This document shows positions 24,040-36,593 of a DNA stretch of 64,000 nucleotides, piece after piece. Location: positions 22,885 through 86,884 of the forward strand of contig CAJNDS010000701.1 in the NCBI GenBank assembly GCA_905221605.1. The letters are read 5' to 3'. Origin of the DNA: Symbiodinium natans (Eukaryota > Sar > Dinophyceae > Suessiales > Symbiodiniaceae). Under the pieces are notes generated by a model that saw nothing but the letters and a program-made list of their open reading frames with translations, did no database searches and was not told the DNA's origin. The position numbers and the translations under genes are program-made. Each line of letters begins with the position of its first letter. The first letter of the stretch is position 1.

Positions 24040-26316
24040 GGCAGAGCTGCCTACTGGCCACTTCGTTGCTCCCTAACGAGGCATCCAAGCTGGCCCATCC
24101 GCGACGTAGAGTTTACAGTAGTTATTTAAAGGGCACTTGGCTCCATAGTGGCCCACTAGTCACTAGTCTCGCTTGTGAAGAACACAAGTTTGAGCCTGGA
24201 TCCGGGCCGACCTAAAGAAGGAAGTCGGTCAACAAAAGTGCTTGACCCGCTTGGCAAAGAAAATCGTCCCGTGTCTGGGAAGACTCGGGTTCAAGGTCCA
24301 ACCCTTTCACGTTGCTGCTCTGTTGGATTGTATTGCGCTGTAAACGCTGGCCCCTCTGCCATCTCATCAAACCAGCAGAGAGCGCATGGAAGTTGCGCTC
24401 ATAGAGAATGCTGCGGCCATGTCGCTCGGCAGCAGATGGGCAAGCCCCCTTATTAATATTCCCACTTGCGATTTGTCCCTGCCTTCGTGTCGTGCATGTG
24501 CAAGGTGGACGCAGCAGGCGCATTTGTATCGTTTTTCGGCCCGAACGAAAATGGCATCTGAGGTTCCATGCTGAAGGCAGCCATGGCCTGGTCCCTAGAG
24601 CCCTCTTCAAAAATTCTGCATGTCAGAGAGAACTACGACACACCTTGTTCTGGTTTCATACTCTGCTCCAGAGCCTGGTGCCTTGAGGCCCGGCACCATG
24701 TCCACCCGCAACTCCGGCCTCGTTGCGTCCCAAAGGAGCTGTGAAGAGTGGTTATATGAAGATGGTGTTGCATTGCATTGTTTTTTTATGTGATATGAGA
24801 GTAATATGTTTTTATATGATGGCTCAGTAGTGTCAGAGCTCACAGATCGTGCCTCCTCCTTGCTTCCACGTGTCGACTTGCTCTGGGCGTCATTGCCACG
24901 GTGCTTGGGATATCGGGCTACCTCGAAGCTCTAAGAAAAGGGGTCCAAACACAGGTATTTTAGATCACTCGGCTGCACTTGCTCGCGTCAGTGTGGTGTG
25001 GCGAGCCCAAAGCCTTAAGCCGTAAACCCAATGCCAGGCAGGTCCTGATGGCAACCATAAAAAGGAGAGGAGTAAGGAACCATTGGCCGTTCGCAAAAAT
25101 GGAGAGGTTGATCCCAAAGCCCTGAATCCCTACAGACCCGCCAAAGCATACTCCAAACCTGAATACCCGACACCCGGCACCCTAACAGGACACCCTAATT
25201 CCTTTGAGCTGCAGCTCTCAACTCGTTGAAAGAAAGCGCAGGTGAGTAAGACGTGAGAGACAGTCAAGAGAGACAAGCAAGGATGCACACAATCCCTTTC
25301 GTGGTTGTATTCTAGCATGGCACGCCTCATGCAGCCTTGCACTGGAGCCCAAGTCACAGCTGTTTCTTTGCAGGAGATGTTGCGGGCCCAAAGGCGGTGG
25401 TGGGAGCGTGGAGCGTGCCCAATTTTGGCAAGGGAGATGAGAACCAGGAACCTTGCCTTGCCCCAGCTTGCTTTCAGCTTTGGCATGGTATTTGCTAGCA
25501 TATGAAACACGAGTCCCTCTTCGAGCCCTGTGCCCTGGGTAGAACTTGGCATGCACTTCGCGGGGTTTTCCCCGCATCGCGGGGGGGACGAGGGGTGCTC
25601 AGGATTTCGATTGAGTTCCAGTCCTCCCAGGGGGGGAAATTTATGCACTTAATCCAGCCCTGATGAACTCCTACGCCCAGCAATGAATGTTCCTGCACCC
25701 AGGATGCTTTCATGACCTCCTGTAGCGAAAATGGAACCAAATGCTTCGTGGGTGCCGCGCGCCGAGCTTCATTTTAGGTTCCACGTGGAAAGACGCGGCT
25801 GAACGAACTTGGGTCCCGAGGTTTTCGACGGGCATGGAGATCAGGGAAAGCGCATGTCCCATTTTGCGAAGCAGGCTCGAGTCTTAGCCTGATGGGCAAC
25901 AAGAAGAGGGTCACACTTGGTGACACATTTTTCAAGAGTGTGTCCGACTACCAGGCTCTAAGCAAGAGCCTCTTCAGCAACACAGATCTCCATACTGAGC
26001 CTGTGGCAGCGATACAGGCACTGGGGCCCTTGGCATTGCAGCGCTGGGGATCACAACTTAGTAATGTGCCGTTTCACGACAACTTGCACATGTCAGGCAG
26101 CATTCCGGGACACCCAGGCAAGTTGGGATCGGGTTGATCGGGTTTTGCAATCCCTCGCGTTTCCGTGCAAGTCAGTAGCAGGAAGGCTCAAACCGGGCAG
26201 ATGGAGTGCCGGCAAAGTGCTCAGGGCAGCGGTCGGGACGTACCTATATCTGCATATATCAGGGCCAAACCGGTCAGGATAGCTAGCGTATGGGGAGGCG
26301 CGCAGACTCCGGCAAA
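24040..26316. other. no recognisable gene
   Basis: No family motif seen. Possible early exons of the PP2C gene could lie here; for example, the frame at 25892-25990 begins MGNKKRVTLGDTFFKSVSDY and looks plausible, but it cannot be tied to a family. Confidence 0.35.

Positions 26317-26359
<43 letters not shown>
26317..26359. repeat. (ATG)14 trinucleotide repeat
   Basis: About fourteen ATG units in a row. They create a poly-Met (+) or poly-Ser (-) frame that I do not regard as coding. Confidence 0.95.
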
Positions 26360-27690
26360 CTTACCGTCCGCGCAATCCATGCTTGAAGCAAGCAACCTTA
26401 CCCAACAAAAAGACATCTTGTTCCGGACAATCGCAAATCCCGGCGCTGTCCAGGTCCAGGACGTGCTTGATTCCATGCACTGGATAGCCTGCATCAACTA
26501 CAGAACGCACCACCACTTTCTGTCATTCGATGTTATCATTAAGACTTGCCTTTTCGCCTTGCAGGAATCCAATTGGTCCTTCTTTAAGGTGTATTCATTG
26601 GGCTCGCTGAGCAGAGAGCTTGAGGTTAAGGGCTGGAGGCTGAACCCTAAAAGTCATTTTGTTGAGGGTCCGGCTTCCAAAGCCTAAACCCTGCCTCGCC
26701 TCGGGATACCCTGTTCAAGACATCCCAAACCCTACAGGAGGCCACGAACTCCCAAATCCTGGCTCGAGCTAGCCTCACTTAAATGAGCCTCTCCCCTGGC
26801 AAAATGCAGCTACTGCAATTGATTCATTAAAGTACTATCAGTACATTCAAGCTCATCTCTATATGTTGCAAATTATGTGCAGTCCTCATTCGGAGTTTAG
26901 AACCGTTTAAACTGTTAATATTTCAACTAAGCTAGTTCACATCACCGATGTTTTTCGTTCAGTCATTGATATACCTAGTTGGCTCCTGGTTACGCTCCTC
27001 CAATTCGATTTCAGTGTCAGTCAAGTATGCACTAGTTGAAGAATCCACTCGCCTGCCTATTGATGGCTACTTTGACTACTGTGAATAACTTACTGTCTGC
27101 TCAAGGGGAATGCAGTCGAAAGCTCATACAATTAGGCCTTTTGGACGATCAGTTTTCGCCCAGGCAAGCTGCACTATAAAATGGCTCCGAATCCTACAAG
27201 TTAACCCCCCCTCCTCCCTTCCCCACGACCCCCTATTTAACCATGTCATATTAGACTTCTTCAGATTATTACAAGAACAGGCGCAACTTCGATGAACTAA
27301 CCTGCAAAAAATGCCCACTCACCTGTCTTACAATTACAAGCTATTCCAACTTAAGCTTCCTCAGTCTGATCGGAGATTCGACTTCGCAGTTAAACGAACA
27401 TCATGTCGGAAGTGTTTCTGGATAAGTGTTGCGTTCATGAAATGAACAATAATTACTTTTAAGATTTTAAGAATTGACCCAAACGTTCTTTTAGTTTGCC
27501 CCATCCTCTCCCCACCCTTAATCCACCTTTAGCATACTGACTTGACAAAGGGAAGTGTGGAATGTTTAGACTTAGAGGGGCTGCGGGTGTTGGTTTGAAT
27601 CGTATTGTTCTTCAATATGCTTGCACCACCGCACCTCGCCAACGCGCCAACACACACAAACATGTAAGAAAAGACTTCATCGCAAAGCCG
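26360..27690. other. spacer; AT-rich between about 26.8 and 27.5 kb
   Basis: Composition shifts to AT-rich with no conserved coding motif. The frame at 26379-26502 (LDSMHWIACINYR) is open, but its family is unknown. The expected metal-binding DGHG exon of the downstream PP2C gene was looked for here and not found. Confidence 0.4.
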
Positions 27691-27699
27691 CTGTAAGAA

Positions 27700-30361
27700 A
27701 ATTGTTCCGGAGAGCGCACCGTGTGCCGCGCGCCAGGAGAAGATTGAGAAAGAGCACCGCCATCAAGCAGAGCTGTCTGGGACAACAGCCATCACAGCCT
27801 ACCAGAATCCTGCTCTGCATGGATGGCTGTAGATGCGAATCTGCCTAGCATTTTGTACGCATACTTCTGAGCCTACAGCTGCTACACATGTTACACAGCA
27901 AATTCGCGCCTGGATAGTGCACAGAAGGTCCTCGCCCCGAACCTTTGGCAGGTTGCCTTGAAGTCTTTAGTTTGTAGTCTTGATGTCCTGCTGTTTGCGG
28001 TCACTATTGTAGGCTGAGTATTGAAGGACTGGTGCATGCTCCTGGGGAGTTCAAGAAGTTGCTGACGAAATGGTCCTTTTGAATCCTTGTGGCTAAAATT
28101 CTAAGGCACCGCAACCGGTTGGTAGTTGCAAATGCCCGAGGCCTAGACAAAGTTGAACCTTTTTTGCCGGTGGCAGTGCAGCCGTAGGAATGACCACGCA
28201 GTCGGAGTGCATAGAGTTCTCATGAATTGAGGTGGGTGACTCACGGGCGGTGCTGGGTCGATGCAGCACGCCCGCTCGGCAGACAGTGTCTGCTGTGGAT
28301 CTCTCCAATGACCAGCGCGCGCCCCAGGTGTCGGGCACCTTTATTAGAACTGAGTACACTGGCGCCTCGCTCCGGAATTTGCAGTGCATACCCACCTCAA
28401 ATCCAGCCAAAGCATGCCAGCGAATGGGGGCTGAGTTTCTCGCTCCTCCTCAAGACCAGAGTTCTTGCTTGCTAAGGAAGCCAGCCCGGCCGGACGAACG
28501 GCAGCGCATCCTCGCTGCCGGAGGGACGGTGACTTGGCAAGTGGATCTAGCAGACTCTTGAGCTTCTGATGCCCCAGCCCTGAGATTGAGCGCCCATTCA
28601 CACGCTCCTGCTCAGCATACAAGGTGACCTCGGTTTTCAGTACTCCCGGGCCTTGCATTGCTGCACAGGTAGATCAAATGGCCATCCCAATCGTCCAGCG
28701 CGGTGGGGTGAGATGGATACGTGCAGGCTCGAGCAAACGCTCCCTGCAACTTGATTTTGCAATGCTTCTTGCTGTCGGCTGAAACTCGCGCAGGTCCTGA
28801 AAGGGTCATGGACAAGCAAGGCACGGCCCCAAGCAACACCAGCGGCGAACGCTGCAGTCGCTTGTACGTAAGTCTTCAAGAACAATCCGACGGCCGACTT
28901 CATTTCTTGCAACAGCCGACTTCATGTCTTGCAACATTACAAGGCATGGGAGGCTTGGCGATGTCTCGCTCGCTGGGGGACTTGAGGCTGCGGAGGGGAT
29001 GTTTTGGGAAAAACATTGTTGTGCAACAAACGTCTGTGCTATGCTTGCCTATTAGAAGCATTGTGCCAGCCATAGAATAGCCTTGAGACACTTTTGCATC
29101 TGTAAGCAGGCTCCATCCTTACGCGGCGCAGCTGCAGATAAGCCGGGGCACAAACCTTTGGACAACTTATGAAAGCTCATCTTTCTGCTGCCGATTTCCT
29201 CCGACGACGAGCAAACTAAGGTTAGCTCCCAACCGGAAGTCGTCGAGCGAAAGCTAGACAGCAGGGACAAGGCGCAGCAAGTACGGCGACTTCTCAACAT
29301 TTCCTGATCTTGATGGCCGATAGCTGGTGTTCTCTCTTCAAGGGGAGCACTGTGTCCAAGCGGGTTCCAGGTTTCGGCGCCTGAAGCTCTTCAAATCTGT
29401 CAAATCCCGTAGAGCGCGAGCACGGCATGCCTTGGCGAAGCTGTCCTTTGCAATTTCGAGAGTTGTTTCCTGTCTGGAAGGTGCTTGTTCTTGCTTCTGA
29501 TGGTGTTTGGGATCACGTGACTTCCCAAGAGGCCGTGCATGTCTCGTGACTCCCAGAGTGCGGCTTTGGGGCAATTCTCGTCACGGCCTTGCTTTCGTAT
29601 TTCATAGTTCACTAATAGTTCACTGCAACTGCAGTGCTGACAGGCCGTGGAGATCGCCGGGAGGGTTGATGATCCCAAGGTGGCTGCGCGGGAAATTACA
29701 GGCCCGCTGCAGACCCCGAGTTGCTGTGAGCCCGGCCTCCTGCAGTTCACAATCTTGTTTTTTTATGAGTCAATTTGCTCAATGCCTTCATGAAACCTCA
29801 TTTAAAATGTTCGCACTGCGGGGCGACTTCTGGAGCTGCAATTTGTACTGCCGCGACTACAAACTCCTTCTGCGACCCCTGACTGTCCCACATTGTCCGA
29901 CTGTCCTTTCATTGCCTCCCCGCTCCGTAACATGCACTCTTCGAGTGTGCTTTTCCTCCCTTGCCTCGTGACTGGCCATGTGAATTTAGCACTTGGGTCA
30001 GAACACGCAAGCCACACTGCCAACGGCCGCTAACTTTAACGAGCCAGGAATTGCTCGTCAGCGCTGGCAGATCGCCACCGATGGCCAGATGTCAGACGAC
30101 ATCACAGCCGTTGTAGCCTCCAGCCCACAATGCTCGTACGTTGGGGTGTGTTGCATTGTTCTCTTGGCTTGGAAAAGTAGTCGCTGTCAGACGCCCATCG
30201 AACCATCCCGAACCATTCGAAAATCAGCCCAGGTGCGCCTCAATGCTGTCGATGCAGCGCAAGCTGCCTCGCAGCCGGCTGCAAGCGGCCCTGTGCCCGC
30301 AAAAGAAAGCCAGACGGCACAGATGCGGAGGACAGGGTCACACGGTGACACGGGGAGATGA
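27700..30361 (+). CDS. PP2C-family (PPM) Ser/Thr protein phosphatase, 5' incomplete
   Basis: Metal-dependent Ser/Thr phosphatase. Motifs appear in family order: ELSGTTAITAYQ (exon ~27720-27820), VGDSRAVLGR with VDLSNDQR (28232-28320), KPARPDERQRILAAGG (28477-~28545), GLAMSRSLGDL (~28945-28998), VSSQPEVVERKLDSRDK (29221-29271), VLVLASDGVWDHVTSQE (29481-29531), AVEIAGR (29644-~29665) and MSDDITAVVAS (~30050-30120). A last open segment to 30361 (DAAQAASQPA...) may be the C-terminal tail. SDGVWD and SDDIT carry two of the acidic metal ligands. The exon with the other ligands (DGHG motif) was not found and should precede 27700. Intron 28321-28476 joins GC|GCCCC to AG|GAAG in phase, 29272-29480 is GC-AG, and 29532-29643 is GC-AG with GCCGTG at both junctions. 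It lies 3.7 kb downstream of the Kir gene on the same strand; no functional link is implied. Confidence 0.88.
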
Positions 30362-32836
30362 GTTGCTGTGGCGGACATGGGGTGCACGTGTCCTTTCCAG
30401 TGGCCGTGCGCGGTCTTAAAGCATCCTGAAACCTGAAGCTTCCAGGAGCTTTGCCTGTATTTTGCCTGTTTTGCAAGCAACACGTGGGAATGGCGTAGAT
30501 TCCTCTTGGCTGCGAGGGAGCAAGGCAAACCGTACACTTGTGGACTGAAATCAAACGTGCATGCAACTGGTCCATCTGAGGACTAGTGTGCTCACCTCAT
30601 TGTTTGGAGGCCCGGCTAGAAATGGGCATTCTGAGCTGAAGTGCTGTTGATGTTGCAGAGTGCCGAAGACATCTGTCCATTGATGATAGACGAGTACCGG
30701 GCTAAGTATCTGAAAGGCGAATGGCATCAAGGGCCATGGGGATATTTTTGGACGGGATCACGTATCTTCGGACTCGGAGAGCAGGCGGTCCGCGACGAGG
30801 ACCGCGTCTGGAGGCTGGTGAATGTGCAGGGGCTGTGGGAGCCTCTCATAGCCTCTCTCTCTGTCGCTTTCTCTCGCTCGCTTTCCCTTTTTGCTGCTTC
30901 CGGTGGCCGTTGCTTATAACGTGGTCTCCTCTCACATCCGCTATGTCCCGCTATGTCAGAGGTCAACGGTCGCCTCCCGGACTCCAACAAGAAGCCCTCC
31001 TCTCCGGCCTTCCCAGGGATGTTGGAATCTCAGAGCCATTGACTGCCTCGATTCTAAAAACGTGCCGGAGAAGTGCGATGCATCACGTGGATGAGAGAGA
31101 GCCTCACCTCGCTTCCTGAGCCTTGTAACAAGAGTAGAACTTTTGCTTGCTACCTGCTGCCATGGACTTCCCCGACTAAGGCCACAGCATGGCTTGAGGC
31201 TACCGGAGTTTCGAGCTCAGAACACCCAGTGCTCGCAGCAGCGGCATGCTGGAGCTCATTGGCCAAATTTAAGCAGTGATTTCTTGGTCGTCTAAAGTAA
31301 AGCGATTTGTTCAGGTGCGGCCCGCGAGTGCCTGGGGGCAAGACTCGCTCCATCACAGCGTCAGGCACCAGACACCAGGATTTGGGAAGACCCTGAACGA
31401 ACTGTTATCCGGTGGGGCAGCAGCAAATCCGGACTCCAAGTGTTTACACTGGTAAGGCCGCCGGTCCGAGCAGGCAGCCGGCCTGAGGGCAAGGCTGGGA
31501 CAAAGAGGATGGAGCCATTGAGATCATGCAATATCATGCATGTGCATGCCTTCATGATTTGGGGCCTTTTGGAGCACTCAGGTCTTCTTTGTGTTTTTCT
31601 CTTGAGTTGCCTTCCATGTCAGGCCCGTTTCAACCGGACAGGCCATTGGCAACCCGTCCCCTTCTTAGCGCCACCCCGCAAGCGCGGAACCAGCGCAGAG
31701 GAAGTGAGCCATGGTGAGCCTCTGTGTACCCTTCGACGGGGACAGGCGGCTCGCACTGGATTCGCTACCTCCTGCCGGACATCGAAACGGTGCGCACGGT
31801 GTGCTCTGAGGAGCCGGCCTCAACTGCTTGGAACATTGAGTGGAACATACAAAACACAGTATGCAGCAACAAATGTTCCGCGGCTCAGAGGCGTGATCCT
31901 GTCCTGGTGCTGAGTCTACTAAGATGGCTTGTCACGAAGTTTCTTCTCTTGTGAGGATTCACTCTCGGTTTCGAAATTCAAGGAAAATCTCACACCTGGC
32001 CCGAGCTCTCACGCGTCTCTCCTTGCGGCCTTTTTCACTCTTTCGTCATGCCGAGGCGAACGGAGTGGCGAGAGTTCGTGAGAACACAGCAGGCTTGGTG
32101 CCTTGTGCCAGAATGCACGTTTATAATCACAGGCAGATCCAGCCCAGCCCGCCCAAACAAGAAGCCTCATTTTTAAGGCTGGTGTCCTGCACAGACTAAA
32201 TTAGGCCATCACCTCAACTACCTCCGACTTGTTGAGCACTGCCTGGATCTTCCGTGATTGCCTTAGAGGCAGACAGCACTCAGACTCAAACGTGTCCCCA
32301 CTGCCAAGAGCATCTCAAACAGCTGCGTCTTTCGGCAACGAAGCTTTTTCGTGGACGATCCGTTTGAGTAGCCCAGCAGGAATTCGGGAAGCCGGCACTT
32401 TTCAGCCATTTGGAGTTCCAAACGTGGAATTGCAGGGAGCATGTGATTCCCACACGGTCGTCCATCAACGAATCCAAGCTGTGGCACTTTGTCTCCAGTC
32501 TGAAATGCGCCGCGCGAGTAAAGTCTTAGAACGTATGGCTCCGATCTCGCTTTTAGCCGGCAGGCTAGTGGGCTGTGACACTTTCTGTTTCACCCCAATT
32601 CTTGGTTGGGCAACAGCACGCAACAGCAGGCTATTGACCGCTCAGAAACCAGGCACCACCACCCTTTTCAGATCTGGTTCGGCCATTTCAGAACGCGTTG
32701 CCCCAACCTGGTTGGCCCAATATTCCCACAGCGTTGCCATTCACTTGCTGCCGTTCCAAGGCACTGTGCAAAAGAAATGGTTGGCAACTTTCGACACAAG
32801 CTAAGCAGGTGTACGAGCGACGGAAACTTGCGGCGC

Positions 32837-32910
32837 TTAGACTTAGACTTAGACTTAGACTTAGACGTAGACTTGGGCTTAAACTTAGACTTAGACTTGA
32901 GGTTGAAGTT
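32837..32910. repeat. (TTAGAC)n hexamer tract
   Basis: About ten degenerate TTAGAC units. The unit differs from the TTTAGGG telomere repeat known in dinoflagellates, so I treat it as an ordinary minisatellite. Confidence 0.85.
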
Positions 32911-33100
32911 GAGTGAGCATGAGCCCATACGAGCCCCCTGCCTGCAAGAGATGTGAGCAGTCTTTTGACCTTTGTGGCCCTTGTATCCGGACTTGCTGTA
33001 ACAGAGCCCACTGCAATCCTCAACGCTTGTGCCCTGCGGACTTCTGAGTTCGTAGTTCGGGCCGTGCTGATGATGCTACCTACTGCTCCCCCCCCCTCTG

Positions 33101-33118
33101 TGTGTGTGTGTGTGTGTT
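33101..33118. repeat. (TG)n microsatellite
   Basis: Short TG run preceded by a C8 tract. Confidence 0.9.
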
Positions 33119-33254
33119 GCGGGCTGCGGTTTTGGTGGTCCGCTCGCATTGCTTCGATCGAGCTGCACCGTGTGTGGGCGCCCAGCCCAGCAGATCTAAG
33201 CTCAAACAGGGCCAAGTCAAGTCGCTTGCCAAGCACATTGGTACGGAGAGCAAA

Positions 33255-34010
33255 ATGGCGCAGATGTCGCTCTGCCTCCTTTTCTCGCTTGTGACCATGG
33301 GGGTAGCCGTTCGCTCCGAGTCTGAGTCTGAGTCGCTTAGCCGACTTTAGTTCGCATGGCTCTAGATAATTGGTAACAGTGACATGTACGTGTACTCTTT
33401 AGCTCTAACGACTGCAAGGAAGTCAACGACTCACCTACACACCCCCTAAGGAGCGTGGCTACTGAGCTACTGCTCAAGGAGCTCACTCGTTGATTGTAAC
33501 GTGGCAGGTTCACAGGAGACATTATTAGAGACAGCTGAGGCTTATCGCGAATGGGACCGAGTCCCACTCAGCGGATTGGTGCTGGAACTGCTGTAAGACC
33601 CCGAAGTGCTCCGGGATCAAGTACATGACCTCCGGCGGCCGGCAAGTTTTCTTCCAGAACTGCCAGGCTATAGAGGGCAAGTGGGAAGTCGAAGGAGCCA
33701 TGTTTGATTTGGCAAATTTGGCAGGGTTTGGCAAGAGATTCTGCAGGTCGGCTTGTTGTTTTCAGCATGGGATCTCTGATCAAACCGACAGCTTGTCAGC
33801 CAGTCAACATGGTGCGTTTGCCTTGCGCCTTTCAAAACTTCCCACGAGGCCATCACGAAGCCACCGTAGAATCCGTAGAAGCCTTCCCAAGGAACTGCGG
33901 TCAAGCCAGAGATGCTTGGGTCGATGAAGTGGAAGTTCAATAGCGGGGCCGACTACATGTGCCGTGAGGATTGCGCAGTTTTCGAGGATACAGGTGCCAT
34001 CAGGCCACCC
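33255..34010 (+). CDS. candidate secreted cysteine-rich protein (split gene)
   Basis: The ATG at 33255 opens MAQMSLCLLFSLVTMGVAVR, a good signal-peptide pattern: a short n-region, a hydrophobic core and small residues before a charged SESESES stretch. The frame stops at 33350, so splicing would be needed. About 33535-33660 then has an open frame with closely spaced cysteines (DWCWNCCKTPKCSGIKYM, then NCQ), and about 33945-34000 reads ADYMCREDCAVFEDTG. The three pieces are on the same strand within 0.75 kb. That they form one protein is inference; no family is recognised, and splice sites are not fixed. Confidence 0.35.
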
Positions 34011-36590
34011 AAACTCTTCAGCCACCAGACAGTCTACCGTGCTGGGGGAGCAGCTTGATTGCGATTGTTGAGGTGTGTGCACCAGACGAATCAAACCAAG
34101 AGTCATCGTGTCCTGCTGCTCTGCCACTTGAGGTTGCAGATGGTCTGCAATGTGCTTTTGGGCTGATGGAGGTAAATGGAAAATTGGTGAGTTAAATGGC
34201 AAATGGCTGTGAGAACGGCAAGAACGCTACGACGATACGAGTGTGCGACGAGGACGCCGTCGCCCGAGAAAAGGAGCACGAGCGAGAGCCGCCTAAGAGC
34301 ACTGTGTGCCGCCGCACATCACCTGACCTAACGGAGAAACAATCCCCTGGAGTGCTGCTTCATATATCAAGCAGAGTCACAGCACCCCGAGGAGAGATCT
34401 CACCCAGTATCGTCGGCTTTCTAGGCAGCATGTCTCGACTCGTTTGGACTAGAGGGGGCCGGGCCGATTGCCAACCAAGCGAACTCAGCCATGCCATGGC
34501 TGCCGAGCAACTACTTGATCTAGCTCAACGCCTGTCACGTGAGCTCACAGAGGCCTTCTAGTAAATCATGTTGGTTTGTTGCTCGTGTGGTGCACTACGT
34601 ATGCACGTTGTGGAGTATTGACCATTGATGCCGTCACGAAGGCTAAAGGCCGACTGTGCGAGGAGCGCAAGCGTTTATCCCAGGTTCGGGCCGGAGATTC
34701 CAACAGCTGAGCGAATGTATTGAATTGTTGGCATTATATGTATGATCTGTTGATGTCATTTGATGTCGAAATTAATGCGAATTGATGACTGTCGATGGGA
34801 GAAAGTGTGCTCCAGTTCGCAGCCATCTTCCCCAGGCCAGTTGACAGTTGACAGTGGCAGGACAGACAGTTCAGCACATCACACTTTTGTATATCATCTC
34901 TAGAGGCCCTTGAAATTCGGTGGAACACCTTCGCGCCCTCATGAAGTGTGCTGCACGAAGTATCATTCCCGCAAGCTTACCTACGGTCAGCGAAGTCGCA
35001 TGCACATGCACATTGCCTAGGTGTTCAGGCATACACTTACATCAGCCATGGCAAGACTCATGGAATCGTGTGGTGAGTTTGTGCCGGATTCGGGACCGCA
35101 GGCCGGGCCGTTTTTCTGATAATGTGTTTGCCACTAATGGGTAGTTTGTATCTGATTGAATCTGTTTTTTCGGGCCACACGCTTGGCCCCCAAGGCACTG
35201 ATTTTTGATAATCTCTTCCGCGATGACTTGAAGACTCCCGCGAGAACGCAAGTAGGCAATTTCTGGAGAGTGGTCAACGCTGGAGGCCGACTAGACAGGT
35301 CCTGGAGCTTAAACATGCTGAACGGCCGTGTTCATATGCTTGGACACTGGGGGTTCAGGTATTTCAGGTATGTCGCTTTAGGTCGAGGTTTCCACGCAGA
35401 GGCTTCGTACAAGTGTCGCTGTCAGCCCGAGAGCGTCCGGGCCCACAAGAAACGCCGAGCACCGAGATGATCATCGATTTCGAGGCTACGTCTTCCCAGG
35501 TCTCCCCTCCCGACCCCCCCCTCCCCACCCCGCAACAAAGAAGGGCCGGAGCCCAGTCCGTCAGGCAGGGACTTTAAGGAGGCCCGGCCAAGTTCATCTG
35601 TCCCTTCGGAAAAGGAGGGTAACCAGGCCTTCGAAACCTCCCCCGCCTATCCCCGCCTTGTATAACTGCAGGAATTTCGGCATGCTGAGGACGACGGGTC
35701 GGAGAGACTGAAATAAGTTATGATTCTACTAGTAAGATGGGCCCAGATGGCCCAGCCATTTCCGCAAATTAACAGCATTGACCGTTGTCTTCATCTTAGG
35801 TTTTGTTAAAGTTTTTTTGGGCTGAGCGTGGGTTTAACGTCCTCAGCTTCTGAATCGCGCGCGATTGACATCTTGCAGGCAGGCTTGTTTGGCGAGTATA
35901 ATGAGTGGGCAACGCCTCAGTCATGCGGCCAGAACCAAGCAAGCTTGTTGCATACGACATGAGACCTCCAGTCTGTGGCAGGGCCTTGGTGATCGATTCC
36001 CAACTTCTTTGGGGATTGTCATTTGCTCGGTGGCATGGATTGATTTCATTCTGCTGCTTCCTCTGCCTAACAATTCATGCGTCAAGTTACATAGATGGTG
36101 CAAGTGTTGCATGTGTTGCAGACACAATCCATGATGTTAGTCTGGGGTCTGCATGGGGAGGTGGTACTGTAAGATGCTGACGACGAGTCTCTGATTTGTA
36201 TTTCCCTCTGAGACTCCCGCAGCAGACTTGCAAACGCCGCGCGCGGCAGCTTGGGCGAAGGCTATTGCTGTGGGTTGTGCGACCAGTATGAAGTTGCAGA
36301 AGTGTCCTTCGCCACCAGATGCTTGTACGTGCACAGTTTGTTCTTCGACAAAGCACATGCTAGCAGGACACTGGGGCCCTCTACGTCTCAGACATGTCGC
36401 AACATTGTGTTGGGGACTTAGATGTTGTCTTATGCCGACGACTCGCATAGTTTGGGAGGGAGTCCCCAGCCTTAGAAAAAAGCCCAGACCACCCGTGTCT
36501 CGGGTGTGACTGCGCGGGGGGCGAGGGGCGCCAGCGCCAACCCCACCCGCTCGCAGGACGATCGCGAGGCAATAGAATAAGCAGCAGAAG
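34010..36590. other. no recognisable gene
   Basis: No family motif. C-rich tract near 35503-35530. Open frames (for example 34196-34561) show no conserved pattern. Confidence 0.35.
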
Positions 36591-36593
36591 AAG

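Larger units (their letters stand above)
30420..33250. other. no recognisable gene
   Basis: No family motif. An open stretch after an AG acceptor at about 30658 (AEDICPLMIDEYRAKYLKGE) could be an exon, but it is unassigned. The remaining frames are short and overlap on both strands. Confidence 0.35.

Noticed and set aside
24170-24310. tRNA-like segment with GGTTCAAGGTCC resembling a T-arm
   Set aside because: No matching acceptor, D-arm or anticodon stems could be folded around it.
26317-26497. ORFs with poly-Met (+) or poly-Ser (-)
   Set aside because: Caused by the (ATG)14 trinucleotide repeat.
32837-32910. TTAGAC array as an interstitial telomere repeat
   Set aside because: The unit is not the TTTAGGG or TTAGGG type and the array is short and degenerate.
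34196-34561. 121-residue + ORF
   Set aside because: No conserved motif and residue pattern typical of random GC-balanced sequence.
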